NCBI GenBank assembly: GCA_030770545.1
Contig: CM061105.1
Coordinates: 11,081,001-11,145,000, forward strand
Reading direction: 5' to 3'
DNA length: 64,000 nucleotides
From: Macropodus opercularis
Taxonomy: Eukaryota > Chordata > Actinopteri > Anabantiformes > Osphronemidae
Shown: piece by piece, positions 1-12,035 of the stretch
Position numbering within the stretch: position 1 is the first letter of the stretch
How the letters are laid out: each line of letters starts with the position of its first letter
Notes under the pieces: model-generated
Told to the model about the DNA's origin: nothing
Seen by the model: the letters and a program-made list of their open reading frames with translations, nothing else
Database searches by the model: none
Made by a program: the position numbers and the translations under genes

Positions 1-1618
1 TGCTGCCATTAGTGCCTGTCAACCTCTGTGTTTAAGCTGATATGTGAGGCATCGCACAACCATTTTACAGATAGCTGAACACTTTGACTAGTTTTGTCAG
101 ATATTTATTTCAAATACAGCCGTTACGACATTGGTCATAAGACGATGGCATTTATCCAGAGGATCATTTGTTAAAATCAGTATTATAGGCCTATGTGTTC
201 TAAATCTCATGACTGTTTCCAAACAGCTGCCGAGCGCAGATTTTTAGTAGGCTTCAACTTTCAGCAGCATCAGATGTCATCAGTAAATGTCTGGCGAGCA
301 AGGTATCAAATTAGATGCCATTCCACAGTAGATACAAGCATGTGCTGCGTGCTGTGGTCACATGCATCTAACACATCAATCCATTGACTGATTTCTGCAA
401 TATCCATGCCTTATATCCGTTATTTGAAAGATTTCTGTTCGTGGACCACTAGCAGTGACAAAACTGTCAATTAGAAACTGGCCCCAATGCCAAGTAATTG
501 ATTTATTTATATACTATATTATCATTTAGATTTGTTAAAACATCAACAGAAATTGTGCAAATTAATTTTAACACGGTTTAGGTGACTGATCTAAACTAAA
601 TCTAAAAAAAAATGCATCAAAGCCAAAAACACATCGGTTTCAGTTTCGGCCTTTAAACTGTATTAATCCAGCAAGTCTTTAGTCTATAATGTAAATCAAC
701 AATGTCCAATAAAAACATATGTTTCAATTGTTAAATTTAAGTCAAATGGGGAATTTTGTTAAAAGCTGTTATAAATAATTTGCATTGTTTTGTTGTTACT
801 GAAGTGTTTGTCTATTCTATATAACATAGACTAACATGCTAGTTCCCTGATGTCCCAGCACTGACTGAGCTTTATGAAAGACAGATTGATTTTGTGAATC
901 AGCTGTGAAGTGCAAATTTTAGCACAAGGATCTGATAGATGAGAGAAAATTGGTGGCTATTTTTAATATATATATTTGGTGCGACTACTTTAGATTCACA
1001 GCAGCGGGTTAGTATATGCGGTTTATTTTTCACAGTAAAGCAATGTGTCACCAGTGGTGGTCTACAAATGTACAAGATTTATTAAACTCTGGCTACACAG
1101 GCAGAACAGCTGGCCCTCTGGTCTGGATTTTTTCTAGTATTAATGCCCTGTCTCTCTTGCTACATAAACATTTGTCTAAATTTTGCACTGAAAGGGACAA
1201 GCGAGTTATTGATATCACTTATTTCTCAGCACACACGGGCTATTTGAAGATGTGTGTTGCACAGATGTAATATTTTTAAACCCGAGGTGTAAAACCTTTA
1301 AGCAAATCTAGATTTTAGTAGGAAAATGTAAATTAGGATTAGGTTAAATAAATACTCACATATTTACATTAGTAAATGTGAAAAAGTCTGTCATCGTCTA
1401 CAGTTTGTATCAGGATAAGTTACAGTAATAACACTGGAAACTGGTTTAGATTAGCTGTGTTCTAATTTTAAATGTTAGCCCTTCAAAAAACCTCTATAGA
1501 TTGGTTGGTAGGATCAATATAGCTTTGTGTTAGTAGTGAGGAAAGAATAGAACATTTTCCAGACAAGTTTTTAAAAATACTTTAGCAAGCCATCATGTGT
1601 CTTTTGTTGTTATTTTAG
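1..1618 (+). other. ube2v2: ube2v2 intron 1 (3' part)
   Basis: This AT-rich stretch precedes the exon acceptor at 1617-1618 (TATTTTAG) and should be the end of ube2v2 intron 1. I looked for the short first coding exon (about six residues in mammals) and saw no CpG-rich start region or ATG followed by a fitting donor, so exon 1 is taken to lie off the left edge. The small open frames here are uncoupled to any exon signal. No repeat or RNA gene was recognised. Confidence 0.75.
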
Positions 1619-2280
1619 AAGTTAAAGTTCCACGCAATTTTCGCTTGTTGGAGGAGCTTGAAGAGGGACAGAAAGGTGAAGGTGATGGCACCGTCAGCTG
1701 GGGCCTCGAAGATGACGAAGACATGACTCTCACACGGTGGACAGGCATGATCATTGGACCAGCAAGAGTAAGCACAGGGAACAACGTTTGGATGCAAACC
1801 ACACAACCATTACAGACGAGGTCACGGTGTTGATGTGTTTCTCTTTGTTTTTCAGACCAATTATGAGAACAGGATATACAGTCTGAAAGTGGAATGTGGA
1901 CCTAGATACCCAGAGACAGCCCCCACTGTTAGATTTGTAACAAAAATTAGCATGAATGGGATAAATAATTCCAACGGGACGGTGAGTGCCATCAAAAACC
2001 TGATAAGCCTGCATTTGAGTATTTCTCGGAAATAAATAGTTTTAAGATGCAGTTCTGTGGCGCTTACGTGTAAGGATGCTACGCGGTCTGTGCCCCGCCA
2101 GTGACTGACTGGTGTTTTCTGTTTGTCCCACAGGTGGATTCACGTAGCATACCAATATTAGCAAAATGGCAGAATTCTTATAGCATTAAAATTGTTCTTC
2201 AAGAGTTAAGGCGTCTAATGATGTCCAAAGAAAATATGAAGCTTCCACAACCACCAGAAGGACAAACCTACAGCACTTAA
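1619..2280 (+). CDS. ube2v2: Ubiquitin-conjugating E2 variant 2 (Mms2/UEV), exons 2-4, 5' partial
   Basis: Catalytically inactive E2-like protein that pairs with Ubc13 (UBE2N) to build K63-linked ubiquitin chains in error-free DNA damage tolerance and NF-kB signalling; this role is family knowledge. Three exons are read: 1619-1767, 1856-1981 and 2134-2280, joined by introns of 88 and 152 bp with GTAAGC/CAG and GTGAGT/CAG borders. They encode 139 residues after a split first codon. With the usual six-residue first exon this gives 145, the known length of UBE2V2. Visible hallmarks are VKVPRNFRLLEELEEGQKG, WGLEDDEDMTLTRWTGMI, ENRIYSLKVECGP, and the tail LPQPPEGQTYST before TAA. The active-site cysteine of true E2s is absent, as expected for a UEV; the only cysteine is in VECGP. 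The choice of ube2v2 over ube2v1 rests on TNYENRIYSLKVECGP, NGINNS, RSIP and the snai2/sntg1 neighbours. Unusual substitutions against mammals are GPAR for GPPR and ISMNG for INMNG. Confidence 0.96.
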
Positions 2281-3600
2281 TCGCAATGGATTGTTTCGAC
2301 CCTCTGTCTTAAACCTTACTCTCTTAGAAATATTGTGTAAAATCATCAAGAGGCTCACGTCGCACATCAACAGTATCGTCTGCAAGAGCAAGATTGGACT
2401 TTCTGATTACATAGCTCATTGAAAAAAAAAAGTCCCTGCAGTTAAGCACTGGCTACATAGTTAAGACAACCAGACCACAGTTATCTGCCTTTAATAAAGT
2501 TACCTTGACAATGACTTTTATGTTCGACCTGTTCCAGCTTGAGTGGGCTTGAAGTGGGAAGCATGATGCCACGCAGAGGCTGTACCAGAGTCCCAATAGT
2601 TTTATGTTCAAGTGACTGACCACTGAAGTAAACAGCAAGATGTGTGTGTCAAGGCATGTTCTGTAACTAATACCTAGTCAAAGAGAAGCCACATTTTGAG
2701 TTGTTAGTCAAATTTAGCAGGTTTATTGAAATATCATGCAGTTTACTCAATATTAAACGGTGGCTTCAGTCTAAAGTAGTGTCACAAGGTAAGAGATTTT
2801 TTTTATAAATATATATATATATATATCTATATATATCTGTATTTGACACAATACCAATATGTTTCTGTTCTGCGGCTCTTTGACACGTAACAGACATTGA
2901 AGCCTGTTCTGTTCTGAAACCCTCACATTTAACTTCTAGTGAAAAAGGCAGGTGTATGAACTTGTGATTTTCTGAAATTAAAATCACTGTCCTCGAAAAC
3001 CAAATCCTCAGGCTGAAGTTTATCTTACTCTCCTATTGCTCCTACAGTTGCTAGATATTCCACCAGAGGGCCTTAGCTGACAAGGCAACCTCTGTCCTGC
3101 TGGATGCACGAGTCATGCATTATGTGGAGAATCTGCTCTCGCTGTCCCTCTCGGGCTGTGTAATGGAATCCGGGTTAATGAAACTGCTTGGCGATACCAC
3201 ACTGCAGATATTTGATACATGGCTCCTTCTCATTAGAATAATATGATTAAAAAAAACTTCATTTATTCTACACTGCGGTTCTCATTTAGTGGCATTTTTA
3301 TTAGCTGAACAAGCCTCTGTCAGGCTGACCGATGGTCCAGCTGAAGCTTGACTTTTCTCCACTAATTCTTGTTCGTTAGTGAACACTACACAGTATTTTG
3401 TGTTACGTGTCCTGTTGTCGGTGCGAAGGAAGGTTTTGTTCCCTCAGAGAATGTGACCTTTTGTTGCTACTTAGCTGTTTGATTATTCATAAAGTGTAAT
3501 TATCCAAATGGACATTTAAAGAGGTTCGCTGCTACTGGAGGAATCGTCTACCTTTCGTATACCTTGTTCATTATTTAAAATAAAAATAGCATTGCTAAAT
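2281..3600 (+). other. ube2v2: ube2v2 3' UTR region with candidate polyadenylation signals
   Basis: The sequence after the TAA at 2278-2280 holds two AATAAA hexamers in the sense direction: 2493-2498 (within TTTAATAAAGTT) and 3579-3584 (within TTAAAATAAAAATAG). Either could end the transcript, giving a 3' UTR of about 0.23 or 1.3 kb. A (TA)n-rich run at 2808-2837 lies between them. The small open frames here show no coding character. Which signal is used cannot be decided from sequence alone. Confidence 0.5.
2808..2837. repeat. (TA)n microsatellite, interrupted
   Basis: A short run of alternating T and A, broken by single C bases (TATCTATATATATCTG). It follows the poly-T at about 2799-2805 and sits within the possible extended 3' UTR of ube2v2. 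Confidence 0.8.
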
Positions 3601-6600
3601 GTTGAATTTAGACAACAATCATTCCTAAATTGCATTTACCAAAAAAGGAAACTGTGAAAGATGCTTAATGTTGTATATTGTGAAATTTCTGCTATTTGCT
3701 TGCACCAGACTCAGATGACAGATATGCCAAAATGTAATGGCTTCAAAAGTCTGAAAGCAGCCAAATTACACAACACATGTTTTTTCCTCCAGTCTAGAGC
3801 TTGAGACGTTGACCTTACAGAAGTGATGGATGTTAGATTTCGAGAGGCGCAGACCCTCTGTGTAAGCGTTTAAGGCTTTAAGACGGTGACATCGAACACA
3901 GTCGACCTGTGTGACCCGCGGGCTGCATGTCTACCTCGCTGCGGCCGAGCTGACTCCAGGCCACTCGCCTTGTCTTGAGGCTGGGTTGGGCGCCCATCTG
4001 TTGGTCACATTGTGACCCGTGATGTAAGGCAGTTGCAGCAGCAAAGCAAACACGCCCCCGTCTTTACTGTGGGTCACAGGCTCTGTCTGCACATGCAACC
4101 AAAAATATACTGGCTTGCATACAGATACAGTATCAAACATTTCTTGTCTCAGCATGTTTCACTTTGTAAAAATCACTTGGAGCAGAAAAGATAAAGCGTA
4201 ATTTGTGGATCTCGTGACTCTCGCACGTCTGTGCAGTATTTGCATATCAAAAGTCGTAGTGTGTTTCTCTTTTTTAAGACACATTTGCATAGGGTGAACT
4301 TTGATGTGCATTTGCCTCCCTTTCTTATTGCGTGACTGCCCCTCATGTCCAATCAAGTCAAACCTCTGTCCCCTAGAGGGCGCTCTACACCCATGTATGT
4401 CCTTGCCAGGGATCTGTGAAGGGGCTTCTGTTTAGAGGACATGTCTGAAAAGGCACGGCCACACTGATGCTTCCAGGCTCCATTTGTACATGCTGTGATT
4501 ATTCTTTACAAAAGTGACGCCGTTTTTTTTAGTTTGCTGAAGGCAGCGGCAGCCCGGCTGTGCAGAGGCTTTTAGCTGGTGTCCCTGCGTGTCCTTGTGG
4601 GGCTACTGGAGTTGTGCACACTGATAGATAACTAGTTTTTACTATTCTGCTGCGAATCTGTGAATGCAAGCAAGATTTCTTACCTCAATTGGTGTGCATG
4701 CATGTGTGTGGGTGTGAGATGAGTCAGTGTTCGCTGCGGAGGATGACCTCGCTCCTCTTCAGTCTGTGCAAGACGGGATTTGACTTTCTGGATGTGACAG
4801 TTAGTATATGGGCATAGCTTCCATCAGCTATATACTCTCCTTGCTCGTTGTTTTGTTTATTTTCCCCCACTCCTCTGGGAAGTCATGAATATAAAATCAG
4901 AATAGGCTTGTGTTGCAGCCAGTTCACTCAGTAGCACAGTCATTCCCAAATATAAAAGACACAGCCCCAGGTTACTCAGACGTTCTCCTTTATTCCCAGC
5001 ATGTATGTCCAAAGCAGACTCCTCTGAACCTTTGCTCATAGTAACTGCACATTTCTTGAGAATCTCCTTTGAATGGAAGTAGGAAATCCTTACTTGACTA
5101 TTTAACCTCCAGCCCCATCAGACTAATCTGAATTTCAAACTCAGGCACCTGTACAAAAGCACCAGCTGAAACCGCACTGGAAGCTCACTGAGCTTATTAC
5201 ACTTGTGCAACCCATTCTATTTTGGTTTCATTATATGGTGCCATCTGGGTAAAAATAAAGACTTATATTGCTCTGGGTTGGAAGGGAGGGAAGAGAGAAA
5301 GCCGGAGAGAGCTGTTTAATGATCTAAGATGGGAAGGAATGTGGTGGCGAGGACATGCGTCTCGTCCGCTGGCTCCTGCTCCCAGAGCTCTCACCTTTTG
5401 CCCTTTGGGGCCACAAGGTCACGTCTTGTGTGTGTTGATACTGTAAAAAGCTTTGTCATGAAGACAGAGGGTGTTTGTCTTCCTGAGAAACTCCATGTGT
5501 TCACATTCTCCAAGTGGGTTTTTACAGGGAGGAGAGCTCAGACACGCAGCTTCAGATTATAAATAAAGTCAGACTTGTGTTTTTTAACATGAACAAAAAC
5601 GTCAAGGGCGCTGTGATAGAATCAGTCATGATGCAAATGATACTGTAGCTCCTCCTACCACATAGAAGCAAATATAGAAATGAACCTATGACCTATTACT
5701 GAACATAGTTTGTCATCACCTGCTTGTTGTTAAGTTTAACACAGGACGTAAAGCTGTGATTCTAAATTCAAATTCAATGTTTGGTGTCCTTTCAGCTCCT
5801 GTTTTGGTTTGTGTGACAACTGAAAGAGATACTGGCTCTTCGCCTGCTAAATGCTTCCCAGCGTTCACCGGCTAGTCGCTAACATTGTCACGTTCATGCT
5901 GGGTACAGTTGTACACTAGAAACCAAAACAACATGTTTCAAGATGCTAAACGGGTTTGAACTCCCTTCATCAGTTAAGTCTCCTTGTTTGGTTTCGCCTT
6001 TAGGAGGCACAGAGAACAAGATGCTCCTCAAAAGACAATCAGTAATAAGCACATTGTTTGCTTAAGCTAATGACTCGCACAGACAGTTTTTGGGGGGTTT
6101 GAAAAGCAGTGTCTGTTGAGTGTTTAAGTGCTGTATTTACAGTGAGATAAATGAATGGCCTCCTCTCTCTGTGAGAAATAGACAGATTGGAACCACATGT
6201 CTGCTGCACTGGCGGCTCTCTGGGCTATTGACATGCACTTCACAGAACCACCCGCCGCCGTATACGCTGCTACAGCGAGCACTTGAGGTCATTTTCACGC
6301 TCAGCGATGCCGAGAAACTATATGACTCGTCGGAGCGACAGTTTGGAGTTTTGATTTGAGTCTGTCGGCGTATGAAACGCGGATTGCAATGTCTGGAACG
6401 TGGATTTTAAAGTTGGTGTCAGTGTTGCTTCTCAGCTGCACCAGCACATCTCAGGTCAAAGTGAAACAGAGCAGGGTTTCTTACAAAATGTTGCAAAAAG
6501 GCAGGAAGAGGGGAAGAGGGGAAAAAAAACAAATCGTCCGTCTGTGTACTCACTGCGTTCCTGGTTATTTATACAGAGTGAAAAAACCGTGTAGACTTCA

Positions 6601-7884
6601 TGTCTCTACTTGGTGAGAACTATTAAATTACTGGTGGATGTTTTTAATTACTTCACATAAATGCTGGAACACAACACTTCTCCAGTGTTTGGAAGAGGAG
6701 GGGGGTCTATAATGTCTCACATGTTTAGGGAAGCACTGGCTTGCACTTAATCATGGTGGTCCCTGTGTGATTCTGGTGTTGGAAATGTGGCTTTGTGAGA
6801 GAAAAGTGAGCATTCCTTCTGCTGGCGCAAGGGAGAGGAAATGGGTAATAAAACCAGGGGAAAAAGCCTCTGCGGCGTGCTGGAGCCAGTGATTCTGGGA
6901 TCCACTTAATTGCTCTTAAATGAAAAAGATTTTTGGCTTCCCATTTGCTGTGTTTAAAGAAAAGTCAAGTCAAATCCCACATGTATACCAGCCAAGCAGC
7001 GACTTCTCATCCAGCAGTATGAGCACTAATCCTTCTCCTTCAGCGGTGCCATCGGTAATATTATTATTAATACTGAGAAAGCTGCTGTTCGCAGGCAGCG
7101 GACGCCAGAGGAGGCAGAAATTCTGCTCGTTTACTGAGGCCAGACGAGTCACTGGGGAGAGAGGATATCAATACTAGTTTACCCAATGTTTTATCTGCGC
7201 TTTCAAAGACTTCCTCATGACAAATATGATAACAAACTGCTGGCTTCACTTGGAAATTATCAACAGCAATGCTGCTTTTTCTTTCCTCAGGACAAGTTTG
7301 CCCTTCTGCCAAAAAATACTTCATGTAGCTGAAGCTAGTGATAATGAGGGGCGGAAGTCGAAGGCAGCGTTTACCCAGATAGAAAATCTGCTTCAGATAT
7401 CGAAGTAACAGTAGCAGGCATCAGTATTATAATAGTAGTAGAGCAGATTATTGCTGTAACACTTAAATCCATGCGCTATTAGTAACAGATGTGCAGTGTC
7501 TGTATGTTTCATTAGCTTAATGTGTAAACAGTAACTGCCGTGTCTGAACATGGAATTACTGCAGTAAAGTACCTCAAAGTAGTTTTCTTTTTCTTTTTCT
7601 TGATGTGTCATTTTTTATAAAAGGTCCGACCGTCCTTGTTTCCATTATTGGTCATTTTTTTGTTCCTCAGTGTGTTGACCGGGTGTGAAGATGCCACTCG
7701 GGGAGCCATTAAGGCCAGAAGTGCCACGCTACGCTGTCACGTCGCGTCACTCGCTCTTTTTGTACTCGTTAATTGTTGAGAAAAGTGTGTCACATCCTGT
7801 CAGGCTGACTGCTGGTGTCCCTCTGGTCACCCCTCAGCGCCTGGTGCCCACCGATGCTATTGTGGCAGCGGTGGCCGCCGAGCA

Positions 7885-7912
7885 GAGGAGAGGAGAGGAG
7901 AGGAGAGGAGAG
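7885..7912. repeat. (GGAGA)n minisatellite
   Basis: About five tandem copies of the pentamer GGAGA follow GTGGCCGCCGAGCAGA. The repeat accounts for the Arg/Gly/Glu-rich open frames that cross it. Confidence 0.85.
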
Positions 7913-9271
7913 CCGGGCCCTGCAGGATGTGAGACAATACCGGGAAGGAAGAGGAGGGAATCCCGGTCAGCAGAGTGTCTCTCAGAGCAGCCTCCTGTGA
8001 CTTCTCCCCCTGCTTCCCCTGAGGATAGACTTCGTCATCCTCTCACCTTTGCATGTGAAGAGACTGGGAATTGAAATATATGCTTCGTGTAGCCTTGTAT
8101 TTATTTCAGGGGTGAATTATATCACTAGACATCACTAACAGTAAACAAAAGTCATCCATATTTAGTTTTCGGTTGAGAGCTCACTGAGCTGCTTGATGGC
8201 TGAGACTGTTATATGTTGAAGAAAAGCAATTACATTCTCATGTTTCCACATAGCGTCAGAGTACAACGCTGCTTCGGGACCAGTGACCATTACCTTCTGA
8301 CTGGGTCTGTTACCAGGGACCAGCGTGTGATAGACTACATGGCAGGGACGGAGAACTAATGAAGAAGAATCTGCGGCGTCGGGATGCGGTTGCGATTTGC
8401 TCCTGCTGAGTGGCTGAAATGCAGTCGCACAATGAAAGAAATGCAGGGCCGACCTTTTAAGGTTCTGCCTCTGGCCACTTGAAAACGTGTCTCTCAACCA
8501 CAAAAGATGATGCACTGGATTGCGCTACAGACGAGCGGGGGAGCAAAAAAGATGTCCAAATATTTCCATGGCTCCTGTGGCCTTCTGCTTGCATAGTCCT
8601 GGCATGAGCTCATCCGTGTGCGGCTAGCTTGTGCTCCCTCAGCACTGTTCTTTCCCAGTCTGTAAGTATCAATGTCGACACTAACTAGGCATTGACAAAG
8701 TCCTCTGAGCTCCCTTTCCCATTACCCACTAGACTGTGGCTCCACTTGGTATTGAGGGGAGAGCTTTCCATAAAGGAAGATTATATCTTTGTGTCACCTA
8801 ATACTGAAAAAGTCTAGGTCATGCTCTCAGATTTTAAATAACATGTGCAGCACTTTATTCTGTATATTGGTCATTCTTGGAACAGGAGCCTGGATGATAG
8901 CTGTATTTATCATCAATTAAAATAAGATATGCGTTCCCTGTGGTCTGTAGAGTCTTTATAAGTGAACTTACTCCATGAAACAGTTATTTTTGTGAGCTCA
9001 GATCCACACGGAAAAAGTCATCACACAGCTGAGAGGAACCGTCTTTTGGGGGATAAGCGCTCTTTTCAGAAGCAATTCGAATTTCCCAACGAGTGAATCT
9101 CTTGTGGTATTTAACCCACGAATAAATTGACATGAAATGTATTCCTGATAATGCAAACACTGGGAACAGAGGAGCCAGAAATAACTCCCAGGCAAGATGT
9201 GGAAGAGATTAAGGCTGAAGCAACGAAATAAGCAAGTGGAGGCGGAAGGTTGGAGAACGAGATGTGGAAGA

Positions 9272-9283
9272 GGGGGGGGGGGG
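9272..9283. repeat. Poly-G run (12 G)
   Basis: Homopolymer of twelve G after GATGTGGAAGA. It lies within a purine-rich stretch (about 9240-9310), so it may vary in length and be prone to sequencing error. Confidence 0.85.
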
Positions 9284-11314
9284 TTAGAGGAGGTGAGGAG
9301 ATGGTGTCTGGGTACGTGAATGTGTGCGTGTGTTGGGGAGCCTCAGTCCGCAGAGGGTTTGGAGAGCGAGCCGAGAAACTCAGCCGAGAAGGGGGGCGGC
9401 CCTGTGAAAAGGAACTCATAAAAGTCACATTTGTTGGTGATGCATGAGGAAGTGAAGCCAGCTTTGGCACATGTGTCTGTGGTGCTAAATTAACTGTTAA
9501 CACAAATAATCAAAGTGCAAGGCCCATTGAGCGCTGGCGCCAGTGAAATGAGGGGGAGAGGCTGGCTCGCCTGGTCGTGAGCTAGCAGGTGGAGGTCTAC
9601 CAGGGGCTTTCACAGGACGGAAGTGCTTACAAAACAGGCCGACCAGCCCACTGACAGAGGAAAGCACCGCCGCACTCCTGCTTTTCCAGCTATTGTGTGG
9701 AAGTGTGCTTCTCTTTTTAGATCTTTCTTTGTGAAGCCTCGCATCTCGCAGCACCGAGGGACATGGCACCAGCAATTACCTCCACGACGGTCTGACGGTC
9801 ATTAAAATGCTACGACCGTGACCTCGAGAGCTCGGCGGTGGCGACCGCGTGGCCACGGATCTTGGGGATTTAAATAAATGATGACTTTTCGCTTGCAGGA
9901 ACAAGAGGCTGCTGTTGTCAGAAGACGTATAAACTCTATGCTCATTTCTAGCCATTAACAAAACACTTTCCATTTAAAAAGCGCAACATGAATAAGTCAT
10001 TATTCTCTTGGCCACATTATTCAGCTTTATCCGTTCAATAGGACGATTCGTAACCTTTGACTGGCGCAGAATCGCAGCCTAGCTTAGCCGAGGAAACCAG
10101 AAACGCTTCTACGCGTTTCCCCGTCCAGACTGCGTGCAGTGTGTGTCTGCGTGGGCTTTGCAGGCAGACTTGGCCTGCACCTGTTTCCAGTGTTTGTATG
10201 AGGTTAGCCAGTGATAGAAGGCCTGTGTGTGCGGACGCTGTTCTTCCAACGTTCCCTCCAGAGGCTCTTTCTTTACTTAATTTTCAGGAGCTCAACTCAG
10301 ATAAACTCAGAAAACACGCATCATCTCGTGTGACAATACATTTCCCTTCTCTTTAAAGTTGAAATGTTTTGCAAGTGCTCAGATACTCGGGGACCTCATA
10401 ATGGGTCCCAGTCCACATGTTGTATCACCAAATCAGATGTTATCAGATGTTATATTTGATGTTTATCTTTTATTGCTCCTTACTTGCATGTTTTTTATTT
10501 TCTTTTGCATAAAGAAATGTTGGAATGAACAACGGCAACAAAACTCCACTTTGTTAAAAAATGGTTTTATCTCCATGAATTATCAGTCAATTAAACCGAT
10601 TAGGATGTGGCGCTGTTTTCAAATCACAGTTTGTCCGTCACACATGATGTCATTGATGCCTTTATGCAACATTAAACAAATGAGCAGCTTTTGAATTTGC
10701 CATCAAAAGAGTAATCTTTGTCTTTACAAGAACAACTCAGCTCTGGTTTTCTTCTGTAGCCAAAACCAGTCAAGTCGAGAAGGGGAAAATAAATACAACA
10801 GTTTGGAAAAAGTAATACCCTGCAGCTTTGTGACATCAGCACAAAAGAAGCATGGCCCCTGATGCTCTCCACTTCCCATACAGCCCACAACTGGGCCGTA
10901 GACCGAGGTTGCCTGGCGCCACAGTCATCATGTGTGTCAGTCACTTGCAAAACTCTCTGTTTTCCTTAGAGGATGAGCTAAGCTCCTCCTTTAGCCCTAA
11001 CGATTTATTTTAGAGTCCAGCGTCCAGAGACCCCCTTTCTTGAAATCCCAGTTTATCTTGGCCATGTTGTTCCAATATGAACCAATCAGCTTAGCCTCCA
11101 CTGGAATGTCCCCTGAGACGCTCTTTGGTTTCCCAATAGACCCATTCATTTTGAGGACACAAGTTTAACATCTGGTTTGTATTAACGCTCCCTACAATAT
11201 CTCTCATCGTGGGTTCAGTCACACAGGAGGGACAGGAGGGCAAGGAGCCCTTACAGAAATAATGTTTGATGCTACGGGATAATCTCATTTAGTAAATCTG
11301 ATTATGAGATAACA

Positions 11315-11510
11315 TCATGTTTGGCATATTTGGAAATATCCTCATTCACTTTCTTGCAATGACTTGCAGAAAAAGCCCAACACCACTTTCCTGTCTGTAC
11401 GATGAATAAGTAGCTGGAGCCAGCGGCAGGTTAACTTTGCTTTGCATAAAGACTGGAAACTTGGAGAAGTCTGGGTCTGTCCCAAGGTAATGAAATCAGC
11501 CTGTGGCACC
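11315..11510 (+). repeat. Teleost interspersed repeat relic, copy A (forward)
   Basis: The order of diagnostic pieces matches an abundant percomorph interspersed repeat that I recognise from memory but cannot name with certainty: TTTGGCATATTTGGAAATAT, CATTCACTTTCTTGC, CCTGTCTGTACGATGAATAA, AGCCAGCGGCAGGTTA, TTTGCATAAAGACTGGAAAC and CTGTCCCAAGGTAATGAAAT. The copy is diverged and has no coding capacity. It carries the open frame beginning near 11442, which is therefore not a gene. Confidence 0.6.
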
Positions 11511-11961
11511 CGGGGTGGAAGCAGAGATAATGCAAGAAGTGGTGAACTTTACAGGTGCAGGTGGGCAGACGGAAACTACCATCGCTTTTTCCTTTTGCTT
11601 CTGCTTTGTACAATCCCATGCGCTTCCCATATTGTGTTTACTATATATCTTGATTTGTCAGTTTCCAGAGCAGCAGAGGAAGTCGTTGATTAATTGATTG
11701 TTAATCGCCCTAACAATTTAATCTATTAACTATGAATGATCTAACAATACAGAGCACCGGGTCAGAAAAGCCTGTCTGGTTCTAAATGTTCAGAACAGAC
11801 TGTACTCTAATTAAAAAAGGATTCAAACCTCATCACCATATAAGTGGAGAAGTATAATCCACTAGTCTGAGCAGCAGCTCACTGGTTTGTGGTGTGTTGG
11901 TTAAATAGCGACAGACAGTGATCCTCACTTCACTTTTTTTCTAATCAAGATTTTAGATGAG

Positions 11962-12035
11962 TTGGATACTGTCGCCTTTAGACAGAGTCAGTCATTTCCA
12001 TGTTTCAAGCTTTTATGCTAAGCTAAGTTAAACAG
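11962..12035 (-). repeat. Teleost interspersed repeat relic, copy B (reverse)
   Basis: On the minus strand the stretch reads TTAACTTAGCTTAGCATAAA, then GCTTGAAACATGG and GACTCTGTCTAAAGGCGACA. This corresponds to the GCATAAAGACTGGAAAC and CTCTGTCCAAAGGTAACA parts of the repeat in copy A. It lies about 450 bp away from copy A in opposite orientation. Confidence 0.6.

Larger units (their letters stand above)
3601..11310. other. Intergenic stretch, no gene recognised
   Basis: Read in all frames, this block gives only short open frames without paired splice sites or a recognisable family. It contains a (GGAGA)5-like minisatellite at about 7885-7912 and a run of twelve G at 9272-9283. GC-richer patches at 7.7-8.05 kb and 9.5-9.85 kb lack a convincing promoter or exon. 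Given its position between ube2v2 and snai2 it may contain distal regulatory DNA, but I cannot see conservation. Confidence 0.6.
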
